Shown here: piece by piece, positions 1 to 11,490 of the stretch
How positions within the stretch are numbered: the first letter of the stretch is position 1
Layout of the letters: each line of letters opens with the position of its first letter
Origin: Endomychus coccineus
Taxonomy: Eukaryota; Arthropoda; Insecta; Coleoptera; Endomychidae
Length of the DNA stretch: 64,000 nucleotides
Reading direction: 5' to 3'
NCBI GenBank assembly: GCA_958510875.1
Contig: OY294067.1
Location: 236,696,361-236,760,360 of the forward strand
Notes under the pieces: model-generated
Told to the model about the DNA's origin: nothing
The model's input: the letters and a program-made list of their open reading frames with translations, nothing else
Databases searched by the model: none
Translations under genes and position numbers: made by a program

Positions 1-1018
1 GTGTCAAATATGCTGGTTCTGTTCATCAGAAATTTCCGTAACATCTGGGGTTCCCCAGGGATCCCATATAGGTCCACTACTCTTTTTATTATTTATTAAT
101 GATATATCAGAAGTAATACAACACAGCTGCTATTTGAAGTTTGCAGATGACTTCAAACTCTATAGGATCATTGACAATGTCTGTGATATGCTTCATCTAA
201 ATATGAACAAATGCTATCAAATCACATTTTCGAGAATTATGAATCCAATTCAATACTCTTACCAAGTGAAAAATGTTAATTTGTCAGTGGCTGATAGTGT
301 TCGAGATCTTGGCATATTATTTGATTCCAAAGTAACATTTAAGGCACACGTTGATAATATTGTTTCTAAATCATTTAAATTATTGGGCCTTATTGCAAGA
401 TCTTCAGACAAATTTTCCCTATACACTTCTAAAATATTATTCTGCTCTCTTGTTCGATCAGTTATTGAATATAATTGTATAATATGGTGTCCGTTTTATA
501 AAGCGGATATCAATAGAATCGAGAGAGTTCAAAATAAATTCTTAAGGTCATGTGCATTCAAACTTGGATATCAAAGGGGAAACTATGAATATTCTGACAT
601 TTTGAACATCTTAAATTTATCAAGTTCGGAACATCGAAGAGCTGAAATAGACTTGAGATTTCTGCACAAGGTTATAAATGGAGCTATAAGTTGTCCTAAT
701 TTAATTGAACTCTTCAATCTGAATGTAAATCCCAGAAGAACAAGAATTTCAGAACTGTTCATGGTTCCTCATCACAGTACGAATTATGGCCAAAATGAGC
801 CAATTACAAGGATAGTTAAATTGGCAAATAGAAATAGTGAAATCATTGATCTATTCGATACATCTGCATATTCATTCAAAAATCAAATGAGGCACATAAA
901 TTTGTTATAGATTTGTTATAACTTAGTATTAGTATTAGTCTTAAATATTTATGTTTTTCTTTTGTAAAATGGCATGTTCGTAAATAAATGAATAAATAAA
1001 TAAATAAATAAATATCAA
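1..1018 (+). mobile_element. 3' end of a non-LTR (Jockey/CR1-like) retrotransposon, RT pseudogene
   Basis: The frame is open from near the window edge to a stop at 910. It encodes the middle and C-terminus of a non-LTR reverse transcriptase. Visible motifs are SGVPQGSHIGPLLF at about 44-90, followed by FINDI, then the catalytic FADD at about 140-150. Further on are the thumb motif DLGILFDSKVTF at about 308-340 and a family-typical tail (SVIEYNCIIWCP, RIERVQNKFLR). Between RIID and NMNKCYQITFSR the usual spacer is too short, so roughly 15-20 residues seem deleted just after the active site. This copy is probably dead even though the frame is open. The 3' end is marked by an (AAATA)n tail at about 981-1013. 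The 5' part lies outside the window. Confidence 0.88.
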
Positions 1019-1855
1019 GACTTCGATACGCTGCCGTTCTGACAATGGTGCTATTTTTATTCACTAAAGAAATCTCGTGAAGGTAACCAAATTAATAAAA
1101 TTAACGTTTACAATTTTACAACGAAATGATACAGTTTTAAAACTGAACTAATCGAAAACCAACTTTTTTATCCAGACTTCTAACAATGCCTGATCTAAGT
1201 TTCAACTCCGTTTGTTTTATTTTGAACATTTGCTTCGTTAAATTGTTTGTAGGTGACACCAATGTTGTGAGATTTGCAGTTTTATATTTTTATAAAAGAT
1301 ACAATACAACAAGAAGAAAAATATGGTTAGATTCCAATTTTCAACGAACCCACATATGACATATGTTTCCTATTGAAAAAAAGTTGGGGTGGCTCGCAGC
1401 TGAAGGGTTGAAGGAAAATATTTTATTTTATTGCCAGAAAATGTGTAATATACAAAATCAATTTACCTGTTTCAGCGCTTCTTTTTTAAATTGCCTGTTT
1501 TATAAATATTAATTTTATTCCACACATTTGTCCAACCCGGTATGTGTCTTATATTGTACAACAAGATTGCAAATTCTTTTAAAAACTTGAGCACTAAACT
1601 CCTGAAAAAGAGTGTAACAAAAATTCTATTACAGGAAACGATGTAGTGAATGAATTTCTAGAAAACACTGCCTGAAATCTTCGTTAATTTTCGTTTGTGT
1701 AAAACGTCTTTTTGTCTATACAATTTACCATTTTAGTTCATCAGTTTATTTCATATTGTATCTGACGTGTTAATATATTGCAAACAATGTCTACTGCGAA
1801 TTAATCTATCTATCTACAATATGTAGACCATTATCTCAAGTATAATCATCTAACT
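1019..1855. other. AT-rich stretch with nothing recognised
   Basis: No long frame, RNA-like fold or obvious repeat was seen. The only ORFs are short and lack domain motifs. Confidence 0.6.
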
Positions 1856-1975
1856 TTGAGCACTGGCATTTTTCCTGTTAGTCTCAGAATAGCTTCTGTT
1901 ATACCAGTTTTGAGAAATAGAGAATGTATTTCATGCAAAAACTATAGATCTATTTCGGTTTCCATGAGAGAATAT
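1856..1975 (+). pseudogene. Non-LTR RT finger-domain fragment
   Basis: The translation contains STGIFPVSLRIASVIPVL followed by NYRSISVS. These match the conserved start of non-LTR reverse transcriptases, where the usual forms are xGxFPxxLKxAxVxPxxK and NYRPISLL. The similarity ends after about 40 codons, although the frame stays open to 2086. No catalytic motif is present. It is an isolated, truncated piece and cannot be assigned to a family with confidence. Confidence 0.7.
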
Positions 1976-2100
1976 TTTTGCTTGTTAAACAGAAACACAT
2001 TTTATCAGCTGGCTAGCATATCATCCGTTCAAATCGATAAGTTCAAACTACTTGTGTTCAACTTATGCAATTTGTTTACAGCGTGATAAATTTGACTTGG

Positions 2101-2198
2101 TAAATATTGACATTATGATACAAAATTATATCTTAGGTATTCGTGGAGGTAAAGATTGACATTATGATGAAAAACTACTGCTTAGGTATTCGTTGAAA
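2101..2198 (+). repeat. Imperfect 49-bp tandem duplication
   Basis: Two adjacent units (2101-2149 and 2150-2198) share TTGACATTATGAT and CTTAGGTATTCGT in the same order. The remaining positions have diverged. Confidence 0.75.
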
Positions 2199-2748
2199 CT
2201 CAAATATATTAGTAGGATCTTTTCTAATTGGCAGAAAAATACAAGTCGAAGTAAATAATAAATTCTGTAAGCAAGCAGATATTGACATTGGGGTCAATTT
2301 CATGCTCTCTTTGTTATTCATTCCTTGTTATTAACCCAGTCCAGATTACCCTTTATTCATACATATAGGTACCACCATTACGGAATGGTGCAATGTTGTA
2401 TCACTCGAATCACTCGTATTTTCATCATATACCTCGAGGTAAAATATTGAATCGGCGTCACCGCCGTCAAACATGGACGACACGTCACTGTTGACAAAAA
2501 CTGATGCACGTCACTGTTGACAATCTTTTTAAATTCATGATTATAAATTAGCTTTACACACAGAACACCTCCCAAATATTTCAGTATAAATACCAACTAA
2601 GAATTGAAGCGATTTGCGTAGCTGATGTGGTCAATCCCATTCTGAATATGTTTCTGCATATCATATACCCATAAACCAATTCAGTATAGCTACCTAACAC
2701 GTCAAGACTAACTTTGTATTCCAGAATAATAATGTTCGCCATATGTTG
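2199..2748. other. Unassigned stretch between fragments
   Basis: A short direct repeat of the phrase CACGTCACTGTTGACAA occurs near 2480 and 2507. No other feature was recognised. The small minus-strand ORFs here have no family motif. Confidence 0.5.
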
Positions 2749-2750
2749 TA

Positions 2751-2907
2751 CCGGGATATCAAAAATTATCTTGGTCAAGGGTGGTTGTGGAATCTAAAAC
2801 GTGTGTCTTACTTTACGTTTGAAATAATTATGTCACTGTCACACTGACATCATCAATAACCTACAAATTTCATACCTATTTATTTCAGTTGTAAAACAAT
2901 AATGAAC
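2751..2907 (+). repeat. Left terminal inverted repeat of the 2751-4327 transposon
   Basis: It pairs almost perfectly with 4171-4327. The best-conserved block contains CAGTGTGACAGTGACATAAT on the right arm. Confidence 0.9.
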
Positions 2908-2918
2908 TACAAATTAAA

Positions 2919-2965
2919 AATCTTGGTCAAGGGTGGTAGTGGAATGTAAAACGTGTGTCTTACTT
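2919..2965 (+). repeat. Duplicated subterminal motif of the transposon
   Basis: This 47-bp block repeats 2768-2813 in the same orientation, with phrases ATCTTGGTCAAGGGTGG and AAACGTGTGTCTTACTT. It differs at only a few positions. It may be a second transposase-binding site or a scar of imperfect transposition. Confidence 0.85.
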
Positions 2966-3043
2966 AAAATTTTTGAATATGTTTTGTTGTGTCAGAATCT
3001 GTTGAGTCATTGTGCTGAAATTTTCTAATCCAGTTTTTGAATC

Positions 3044-4127
3044 ATGCCTCTTAGCACACAGCACAAAAGTTTCATGATTGAAGCCTATTTTCGAACGGGT
3101 GCGCTAGTTAATGGAAATTGGCAATACAGTCAACGTTTGTGTTTGGACAATTTTCGAGAGCACTTCCCAAACGTGGCAATATTACCGGACAATTCTTATG
3201 CGTGCCTTACAAATTGTGTTGAAGTGTTTCGCGTAACTGGTTGGGTGACTCATAAAAAAAGGTGCTGGTAGACCAAGAGTTCGCACAGAAGAAGTTGTCA
3301 ATGACGTTCGTCAACGTATGGAAGAGGAGCCTGCAAAACCTTTGAAACGTCTTTCTCAGGAAGTTGGACTTTCTTATGGAACATGTCAGAAGATTTTAAA
3401 GAAAGACTGGAACATGCATCCATATAAGATGCAAGCACATAAAGCTCTTCTGCCCGCAGACCACCCCAGACGCCTTGCTTACTGTCATTAGTTTGTCAAT
3501 AATTTAATGAATGACGATCTTCTGGACTTAACTTTTTTTTCTGACGAAGCGTGGTTCCACCTTTCGGGATACATCAATTCTCAAAATGTAAGAATGTGGA
3601 GCAATGATAACCCTCATGTTTTTACTGAATCGCCACTACATGCTCAAAAAATCGGTGTTTGGATGGCAGTTTCTCGAAGAAGAATAATTGGGCCAATTTT
3701 TTTCGATTTCACCGTCAACGCAGAAAGGTACAGACACAACTTTTTGGCTGAATTTGTGCAACAGTTAAGCGATGATGAACTTCGGTAAGGTTATTTCCAG
3801 CATGACGGTGCAACAGCACATACTACACGAGAAAATATTGCTTTTCTTCGCGAGTTTTTTGATGACCGGCTAATAAGTTTGCATACAGAAGTTGAGTTTC
3901 CTCCGAGATCATCTTGTTTGACAATTATGGACTATTTTATATAACCTTACTTAAAAAACAAGATTTTCGCAACTCCGGTAAATAATTTGCAAGAACTTCA
4001 ACAAAGAATAGTTCAGCAATGTGCAACCATATCGCCAGAAATGCTGCAAAAAGGTTTTCACTGCATGAGGATGCGCGTCAACTTGTGCAACGAACAAAAC
4101 GGGGGACATTTCCAACAATTACTGTAA
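3044..4127 (+). pseudogene. DUF4817/DDE transposase pseudogene
   Basis: The N-terminus (HKSFMIEAYFRTGALV, then the FREHFPN region) matches the DUF4817-type helix-turn-helix found in insect transposases. One extra A in the A-run near 3255-3260 shifts the frame; the next frame continues with GAGRPRVRTEE. An in-frame TAG lies at about 3488. The catalytic core follows: FFSDEAWFHL (first Asp, about 3530), a TAA after DDELR at 3786-3788, then FQHDGATAHT (second Asp) and TIMDYFI (third Asp). The spacing from second to third Asp is 41 residues as read, which fits the DD41D (rosa-like) branch. The C-terminus ends ...NEQNGGHFQQLL and stop. At least three lesions make it non-coding today. Confidence 0.85.
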
Positions 4128-4330
4128 TTTAATTTTTCTTGTTACTGAAACCGTTATTTCATAATTCGTAATTCATTATTGTTTTACAACTGAAATAAAT
4201 AGGTATAAAATTTGTAGGTTATTGATGATGTCAGTGTGACAGTGACATAATTATTTCAAACGTAAAGCAAGACACACGTTTTAGATTCCACAACCACCCT
4301 TGATCAAGATAATTTTTGATATCCCGGTAC

Positions 4331-4402
4331 TACTTGTATACAACGGTAAATTATGTAATTTGCCACCATTGGCAAAGCGTCTCTAGGGGTTAATGTTAAA
4401 TT
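4331..4402 (+). pseudogene. Possible non-LTR RT remnant left of the MITE
   Basis: A reading such as VYNGKLCNLPPLAKRL resembles the stretch just before the YADD motif of R1/I-like reverse transcriptases. The match is weak alone. It is supported by the YADD segment that resumes after the inserted MITE. Confidence 0.35.
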
Positions 4403-4975
4403 AAAAGAGTTCTATATCTAGAGAAGACAAGTTGTATCGTTTGTATATAAAGAGAACGTATTTTGAGAGTCCAGCGCGGTTACCCTCTCTCCGCGTCCCA
4501 AGCGATCGAGGAGGCTTGTTTTTTTCCCTTTCTCAAACCAAACGAAATACAAAAGGCGCGCCGCTTTAAAAAAAAATATATATAAAAGGAAAAAAGGAAA
4601 TACATTTTCAATAATAACAGATTTTTTTTAAATATATTATAATTTATTGTAAAAAAAAGTTTTCTATCTTCCATAAAAACAAATTAATCTTGTATTATGT
4701 TTTCGTACATTGGTATTCTCAAAATTATTTTTTTCACACATAGTTTGCGATTTATATTTCAATCCCACATTAAAATACTCAAAAACAATAATATAAACAA
4801 AACGAAATAACGAAAATAACTTTATTCTGCAGCAATAGCGTCATAAATAAATAGTCGTCTGCCGGTGCGGGGAGGAGAAAAAAAAACCCTCGATCATGCG
4901 TAAAGAACGAAAAAAGGGAGACTCCCAAAATACGGTATAAATCCGACTTGTCTTCTCTAGATATGGAACTCTTTG
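4403..4975. mobile_element. hAT-like MITE, 573 bp, with 8-bp target duplications
   Basis: The ends are inverted repeats: AAAAGAGTTCTATATCTAGA on the left and its counterpart CAAAGAGTTCCATATCTAGA read from the right end. Strong pairing runs about 30 bp (through GAGAAGACAAGT) and weaker similarity continues inward. The flanks are identical 8-mers GTTAAATT (4395-4402 and 4976-4983). An 8-bp duplication and CA(A)AG-like termini suggest hAT. No transposase is encoded; the small minus-strand ORF inside is noise. Confidence 0.8.
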
Positions 4976-4983
4976 GTTAAATT

Positions 4984-5150
4984 TGAACTATTCCCTCTGG
5001 AGAAGATGACAATTGTTGGTTACGCGGACGACATTATGAATATTATTTCACGTTTCAGTGGAAAATATTGAGGAACTAAGTAGAATAATTGATATCGTGA
5101 TTGGGCTAGTTATTGACAGGTTTAAACGTAGACCTAGACAGCTTAAGTAG
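4984..5150 (+). pseudogene. RT YADD fragment (R1/I-like non-LTR)
   Basis: The translation reads EKMTIVGYADDIMNII, a strong match to the catalytic palm motif of R1/I/Jockey-type reverse transcriptases. A frameshift then leads to VENIEELSRIIDIVIGLV, the helix that normally follows. The piece is truncated at both sides and split from upstream remains by the 4403-4975 MITE. Confidence 0.75.
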
Positions 5151-5176
5151 TCTCGATATTAATAAATCGATTTCTC

Positions 5177-5509
5177 GCCTTCGGTAGTGTAGTGGTTTGT
5201 ACGATTTCCACTTACTCCGGCAACCCCGTCTCGTATCCCGGTCACGCCTGAAGTATTTTCCACACTATATCGTAAATATCTCAGGCAAAAGGCGGTAATA
5301 TTCATTGGGCAAGAAAATATCTAGCCGTACCTCCCTTCGGATGGGAAGTATAACAGTTGGTCCAATGTGCTGTGTGCTGTAGGATGTCATCGAACGTTAA
5401 ACATCCCTACCTGCAATTGGAAATAGTCTGAATTAGGCGAAATTTCCAGGTTGAGCGTTGGTAATTAGCCACAGTAGCAGAAATAGGGGGAACCTAAATA
5501 AATAAATAG
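5177..5509 (+). mobile_element. tRNA-derived SINE
   Basis: The 5' part looks like a tRNA gene. An A-box-like TAGTGTAGTGG lies at 5185-5195 and a B-box-like GTCTCGTATCC at 5228-5238, spaced as in pol III promoters. The body has no ORF. The 3' end is an (AAAT)n tail at about 5493-5508, as for SINEs mobilised by a Jockey/RTE-type partner. The B box has drifted from consensus. The non-LTR elements of this window also end in A/T-rich short repeats. Confidence 0.78.
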
Positions 5510-5539
5510 AATAGAACTAAACTACTTAACCTTGGTACA

Positions 5540-6220
5540 TTTAATAAACTATAAAAGAGTTCACACTGAGAATGTATTGTGACATACCTTGTTACTTTTG
5601 GCGATAATTATTCCTTCAACTCTACCAGATCTGAATCCGATTAACTTTTATGCTGGTTTCTCGGGCGCCAGATTTTTGTCAAGGTTTACTCCTCGTTAAG
5701 GGCTTCTGCTAGGGCCCTTACCACAAAGCGTATCACTGTGCTATCTACGGATAGTCTTGTCCCAGGGTAGTCTCAGTGGAGTAAGTAACCAGGGGTCAAT
5801 AGGGCAGACTGAGTACTATTAAAATTGCAGGCTTCAATTGCAATTAATACTTGGTTACTTCTTGACTAGTTAATTGCTGTTGCAGAAAGTCTTTTTAGAT
5901 AAACATGGAATTTCCCATTAATTTATTTATAGCTTGAACATACATTGATATTTCACTTTCTCTGTATAATAATAATTTATCCGACCCGGGGGAAGCACAA
6001 GGAAGCTCAGAAACAATAATTGTTAAAAACGTGCTCCAAACGTGCTTAAAACGGCTTTTCATCCACCAATTATTATTAGAGAAAACGTGCACGGATACTC
6101 GCACACAGACACATTTTGATTTATAATTTAGTTTATCTGATGATAGGCTACTTGGTAGCCGAAAGGTCCTCAGTACTTTTATAGTATTTTAGTGGATACG
6201 GGGGATTATTTCTTATGAAT
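5540..6220 (+). mobile_element. Degraded Penelope-like element ends
   Basis: Two blocks match the PLE copy near 30.9 kb. The first, 5543-5566 (AAACTATAAAAGAGTTCAC), is in the same orientation as the 30.87-kb copy. The second, 6117-6215, is in the opposite orientation and carries CTGATGATAGGCTACTTGGT and GCCGAAAGGTCCTCAG. Opposed end sequences are typical of Penelope elements, whose pseudo-LTRs can be inverted. No RT coding sequence remains; the 500 bp between is not recognised. The CTGATGA...GAAA order resembles a hammerhead core. Confidence 0.6.
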
Positions 6221-7139
6221 AGTGTTTGGTACATTTATTAATAGTGTGTTGGGGTTCTCATATTTAAAGAGTATGTCAAAAACTGAATTTATTCGCAATT
6301 AATAGGCTTCAATGATCTTTAAATATATCAGTTCTTAAACATGTTCTCATATCATATTATTCTCTTCCACATATTATCATGGAGATGTCGAAAAATGTAC
6401 AACAAATTTTTGCTTCATAAAGTAAAGTAATATATTTTATTGAGCTCCAGTAAACAATTATAAATAAAACAGAATAAGAATGAGGAGTGAGTGGATTACA
6501 ATTAGAATAAAATAAAATTTTTAAAACTATTCAGAACATATTAATTCACATTTAAAATTACAGTTATATCTAATATTGATAATAAATACAGTTAATATAA
6601 TATTGAGTTAAAGATTATTATTTATAAAGTAACTGATTTGAAGGCGACCTATTTCTAAGAACTATTCAAAAAACGAATGCATGCTTAATACGAACTTATT
6701 TTAGTTAAAGGTAATATATGACAATATAATTATATCTATTTTTATTTCTATTGTTAGGAATATTTTATGATCTATCAGTTTTTGTGAAAATATACCCTCG
6801 TTTTTTGTCAAAAACAGTAGGCAAAATAAACAACATACCTTTGAAAAGTAGGACCCGCCGTTTTGGATAAAGCCGTCTATGCAAAGCATACTTTATTTTG
6901 TTTTTTCGATAGTAAGTTTATATTTCATACTATTTTAGATGTACATCAATACATTTATATATTTATAATTTCCGATAATCAAGGAACTCTGGAACATGAC
7001 AGTTGGAACTGTCCGTTCTAAACCGTTTGCAATTTGTTTTAGACTCATTAATAAGTATCCGATTTATATAATACGTCGTTGAGTTGCTTCCATAAGGTCG
7101 TACCTGTCTGTTTAATATCATTTGGTTTTCTATTCCGTC
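6221..7139. other. AT-rich stretch with nothing recognised
   Basis: No coherent ORF, inverted repeat or family match was seen. The minus-strand 62-codon ORF lacks motifs. Confidence 0.5.
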
Positions 7140-7700
7140 CCAAGAGCTATTTTACATCCCAGCAGCTCCCCTAAATCTACAAAGCACAGATTCGGCCTGT
7201 TCACATGTTGGGAGTTCGGCTCCCAAACATACGCTGAAGCTCTTGGATTCTATTCAGAAGATAGCTATCTCTAGAACATCGTAGAAAGGTGGGTGATCTC
7301 TCCCATTTCTATAGATATTTCCATGGTCGATGTTCGAAATCAAATCACACTGACTGTTTAAAATGTTTTGTCCCGTGAAATATTCACAAAAATGCAACTC
7401 AAAAATGATGACAGAGTCTCTACTTTTTTATTCCAACTACATATCAAAAAACCTTTCACATAACATTGACATTTTTCACAGGCGGTGTTCGTCAGAAATC
7501 TCGTCTGTAGTTCCACCACGAGAGCTTCCAGATAAGCGGACTAGACGAACTCTAACTCGTCATCCCTTCATTGTCAAGCTCGAGACCTGCCGAACTATTT
7601 CCTACCAGACTTCATTTTTTAATCGAACACTGAAGTTGTGGAGCTCTTCACCTAGTGAGGTCTTTCCCTATGTCTATAACCTCTAAACCTTTAAGAAAAA
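7140..7700 (+). pseudogene. Jockey-like non-LTR RT C-terminal fragment, interrupted
   Basis: Reading through several frame breaks gives a well-known insect non-LTR C-terminus: RSYF, YKAQIRP, SLEHRRKVGDLS and FYRYFHGRCS. After an inserted block come RRCSSEISSVVPP, HPFIVKLETCRT and LKLWSSSPSEVFPYVYNL. The same family occurs on the minus strand at 20526-20945 and 51190-51700. All three are 5'-truncated and frameshifted. Confidence 0.82.
7337..7485. mobile_element. Short insertion inside the Jockey fragment
   Basis: About 148 bp separate FHGRCS from RRCSSEIS, which are contiguous in the family. The phrases CGATGTTCG and CGGTGTTCG occur at the two edges and look like a 9-bp target duplication with one change. 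The insert has no ORF. Confidence 0.5.
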
Positions 7701-10400
7701 TACGAATGGCTATATCTACTCCTTATTCAGGGATATACTCTTGTACCTATTCAAATGAAATAAAACAGTTTCTGAGTATACATAATATTAAATTTTACAT
7801 GAAATACGTAATTCTTAATGCTGTTACAACCGTATTGATACACAAATATCTAACTTGGATGAATGTTGTAAATAGATTTTTCTTTTTAATTGATATTGAT
7901 TCACTTAATGTCCATATAGTACAAATATTGAGAAATAAATTTACATTATTTACTTACTTCAGTGGGCTCAGATCAAAGCCAACTCGTTTCAATGCAATGT
8001 TTACCCAACCTCTGGTCAATGGTAGTCGCGCGCCGAGCATAGAAACGAGTAGACATTCAACGTGTTAATTTCTATTTGTATTCATGAGTTCATATCGGTC
8101 AAGTTTAAAGCTAAGTTTTAAAGTTAATATCACATGTCTGCGTGATTCTGCTATTAATTTTTCAGTAATATCGCGGAAACTCTTTTTTGTATTTTTTTTT
8201 CATATATTCATCAATAATTTTTTTACTACTTGGAAATTACACAATCTTGTCTTATGTAGATGACAAAGTTTTAATATGTGTAAGGTTTACGTGTAAGGTT
8301 CCCGGTTGAAAAAGATATTAACTAGTCTGTTTTAACCGTTTGATGGCCCAACTAGCTCATGATGGTATATCTCAGGGTCTATCGTAATGAAACGTGCGAT
8401 TGACGGTTGTGCCCGAACCAACAGTTTTACTTATAAAATGTGAAAAACAACCGAAATCAAGAATTTCCGGCATTACTCTGTTAAACAGAGAACTGTTTCT
8501 TTAATTATAACTATTAACTTAACAAAAAATGGTTTTATTTACCAAATGAATAATTAATAACAAATTAAATCAAATTTTAGGTTGAGATGAAGAATGAACA
8601 ATGTGTGAATAAGCGTGAAATTTAAATTTAGATAAATAATAGTTGAATTACAAAAATTTGTGAGGATAAGCAAAACAGATGACTCTGAAAATTTAGTTGA
8701 TTCTGCAAAAAAATGTTACCCTCCTTTGAATTTGTTGTAGCCTGTGAACTGCATACTATAACTGGCTCGGTCCAGTAATTCTGTGCACACGTAGGGGAAA
8801 AATTGAAGAAACGTTTCAGCCGTTTAACCCTGAAAATAATACAAAACGAAACAGAAATGACCCAAATGCAAAGTGAGGGGAACACACACAGCAAAACAAC
8901 AAATTAACGTCGTCACTGTATGCGTTACCTTCAACAAATTTAATCAAAAAATCAACCATTACGAATGACACGAAGATATTGATTCTAATCAAAAATTACA
9001 AGAAGTGGAGTTCGAGACAAACAATCGAATCCCTACTTGTTGCAAAAAATACTATATCAATTCGCTATGGTCAAATTAGTTACAGTCTGATAATCAAAGA
9101 ATTGAATAGATAATTTAAATCCAGATAATATTTTACTATTACGAAATAGATAATTTAACTTCAAAAAATAATATTTTACGAAATAGATGATTCAAATTCA
9201 GGTAACAGATTCATGGGTTAATTACGACAATAGAGATTTTAACAAATGCAATTTTAAAAAACAGTAAAACAACTGAATTGATTCATGAAGGATCAAGACA
9301 ACAATATAATCAATCATCAATTAAACAGATTAATAATCAAGACAACATTAATAATCAGGTACAAATGTGTTGTTAACTTGAAAAATACTAATCCAATATC
9401 AGATAATAAACATTATTAGGTAATTGAAAATCAGATGTTATTAAATATTATAATTTACAAATCAGATATTTTAGAGAAGTCAAATGGAACAAATGATATT
9501 CGAAAAATAAAGGAACATGAATGTTAAGAAAAATTATTCGTTTAATCAAGAATCAGAACCTCAATCCTATACTCCGTAAAAAGGATTTAACAAATTTACA
9601 ATTCCAACCTGATTAGGAAAAACCATACTTATTCTTTAACTCACAATTATCGGGATCGAAGCCAAGATTTACTAGTCACTATGTTATGTACATCCTCAAC
9701 CCGCATATTTGGTTACTAAGAATAACCTTAACCTTCATCGACCACGAGGAGCACACATTACAGGTTGGAAAAGAAATTACAAAATAACGAATCTGGTTCG
9801 ATATCTGATTAAAGTCAAATTAATATAAAGAGAATGAAACAGATATGAAGTTAAATTAGGAACAAGATGATGATGAAAAATTAGATGAAATGAGTGATTG
9901 TGGTTGGACTATCCGCAGGCATGTCGTCCATTAACAGAAAATTTCCAAAAATATCCAGTCAATCGACAAATATACATCAAACCAAACATAATTATAAAAA
10001 TATTCGAACAACTATGAAGTTGTCGATGACTGGATTTTTGGGCGATAAAGAAAAATTCACAAAATGGCAGAAAATTAATAATTACAATATACCTGCTTCA
10101 ACGTTCCTACACATAATGACGAATTCATTTCCCTACTTGAAAATCATCACTCACGACAGAATGACACCTACTGTGCAATTATGCAAATCGATAACAATCG
10201 TCATGACTGCAGTTGCTGCTATCATATCATAGATGCCAGGGCTGACTCATCCGGAACTTAATTATCCAAATTAATTAGGAATTCAAACAATATTGGAATT
10301 GGACCCTGTAACGGGTTCACACCGTTACATATGTAAGGGCGCAACCTAGAATGAGGCTTGGGATATTGCCTAATCAGCTATGAATAATATAAATAAAAAA
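7701..10400. other. AT-rich non-coding stretch, possible old LTR-element debris
   Basis: No convincing coding sequence was found. The 112-codon ORF at 9894-10232 shows no motif and its composition matches the surroundings. From about 8.9 to 10.2 kb the DNA is rich in AATAGATAATTTAA-like low-complexity phrases. At 10306-10330 the phrase TGTAACGGGTTCACACCGTTACA forms a short palindrome followed by GGGCGCAACC. That could be an LTR end plus primer-binding site, but no second LTR was found. Confidence 0.35.
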
Positions 10401-10534
10401 CGTGTGGCACTCTTGGACTGCCGCGGTAAAGCTATTGCATAGCATTTTTTATCAACTTATGCAATTATAATTATTTATTTATTTTTTATTTATGCAGTAT
10501 TTGTTTTTCTTTGATATTAATTCAACTTACACTT

Positions 10535-11490
10535 TTTGAGCGTGGTGACCGATAAGAAAACATTTTTTTTTCTTTTATTGAATAAATGAGAAGTTAATAT
10601 CGTTTAAAATATTTTTATTATCTTACAATATATGTAGGTTATTCAGGAATTTTTATCATTAGAACTATAGGTTTATGGTAACTGAAATAAGAAACATAAG
10701 TTTGAGACTTGATATCCTCTAAATATCTGGAAAATACCGCGTCTATGGTGGTCCCATATTTTGTTGTGGATTCTTGTGGATCATTATTTATTTTCAAATT
10801 CAATTTTTCCGAAAGAAAAGTTGTCAACCGCTCTGATTTTTTATCAGCGAACTTGATGTTGAAATCGCCAGCCAAGATAAGTGGAAATTTATTACCATTT
10901 GTACCAAGTATTTTCGACCCTTCTTCAGTGAAGTGCGATGAATAAAATGCTCTACCTCGGCCAATTTTGGATTCGGATAAATGTAAATTGCTACCATGAC
11001 TATGTGTTGGCCATTTCTAAGTTTGCATAAGCACGCACAAATATCTCCAACAAATGAGCGCCTAACATTAACATCGCTAACGTGTGAAATATTTATTTCA
11101 ATATTCGGAGTCATAATATTAGTAACATTATTATTATTTTGGTAAATAGCTACCCCACCTTTTGGAACAGTATCTACAACAGTATATATACCTACATGTA
11201 TACTTACGGGGCGCACATGCGGTGAGTGTGGCATTATAAAGATATGATAGATACCTATACACCTATATACTTTCTCACAAACAGCTGCTTACGTATTCGT
11301 CCGATTTCGGAGCAGCTCGTCTCGATCCGTGCGAGCTTCGTACAGTCGTACCATATACATACACGTTAAGCGAACGCTCGGCCAAGCTACATGGTAGGCG
11401 GAGTGGGGGTGTTAGGTTATTTTCGTTACGGAATTTCTTGATTCGGTCGCCACGCTCAAAGCCCGCGATAAAAGCTATGCAATAACTTAA
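10535..11490. repeat. Inverted flanks around the EEP remnant
   Basis: TTTGAGCGTGGTGACCGA at about 10537 is matched inversely at about 11446-11463 (TCGGTCGCCACGCTCAAA). Outside these lie related phrases, GCTATTGCATAGC on the left and AAGCTATGCAATAAC on the right. This suggests element ends, or the two sides of one inserted element. The 11280-11480 part is distinctly more GC-rich than its surroundings. Confidence 0.5.
10639..11234 (-). pseudogene. Endonuclease/exonuclease/phosphatase (EEP) domain remnant of a mobile element
   Basis: On the minus strand two overlapping frames together make an EEP-type nuclease. The first (11234 to about 10860) has PKGGVAIYQNNNN and IVMVAIYIYPN. The second (10875-10639) has AGDFNIKF, the metal-binding GDFN motif, then TTKYGTTIDAVFSR and YFSYHKPIV, the usual D...SYH ending. 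A frameshift near 10860-10880 separates them. Such domains occur in non-LTR retrotransposons and in some Helitron-like or PIF1-linked elements. I cannot tell which this is. It starts abruptly and no RT or helicase adjoins. Confidence 0.65.

Larger units (their letters stand above)
2751..4327 (+). mobile_element. Tc1/mariner-superfamily DNA transposon, DUF4817/DD41D-type, inactive
   Basis: The element begins CCGGGATATC and ends GATATCCCGG. It is flanked on both sides by TA (2749-2750 and 4328-4329), the target duplication of the Tc1/mariner superfamily. The terminal inverted repeats are long, about 157 bp (2751-2907 and 4171-4327). The interior carries one broken transposase gene. The left end has an extra internal copy of its subterminal sequence at 2919-2965. 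The element appears inserted at or next to an older non-LTR RT remnant, pieces of which follow on its right. Confidence 0.88.

Noticed and set aside
4480..4674. 64-codon ORF
   Set aside because: Low-complexity Phe/Lys translation inside the hAT-like MITE.
5177..5250. Functional tRNA gene
   Set aside because: A- and B-like boxes exist, but no cloverleaf or acceptor stem closes; a SINE head explains it.
9894..10232. 112-codon ORF
   Set aside because: No motif, composition like the flanks, probably chance.
8880..10330. Complete LTR retrotransposon
   Set aside because: Only a TGTAACGG/CCGTTACA palindrome and a PBS-like phrase; no paired LTR or coding region.
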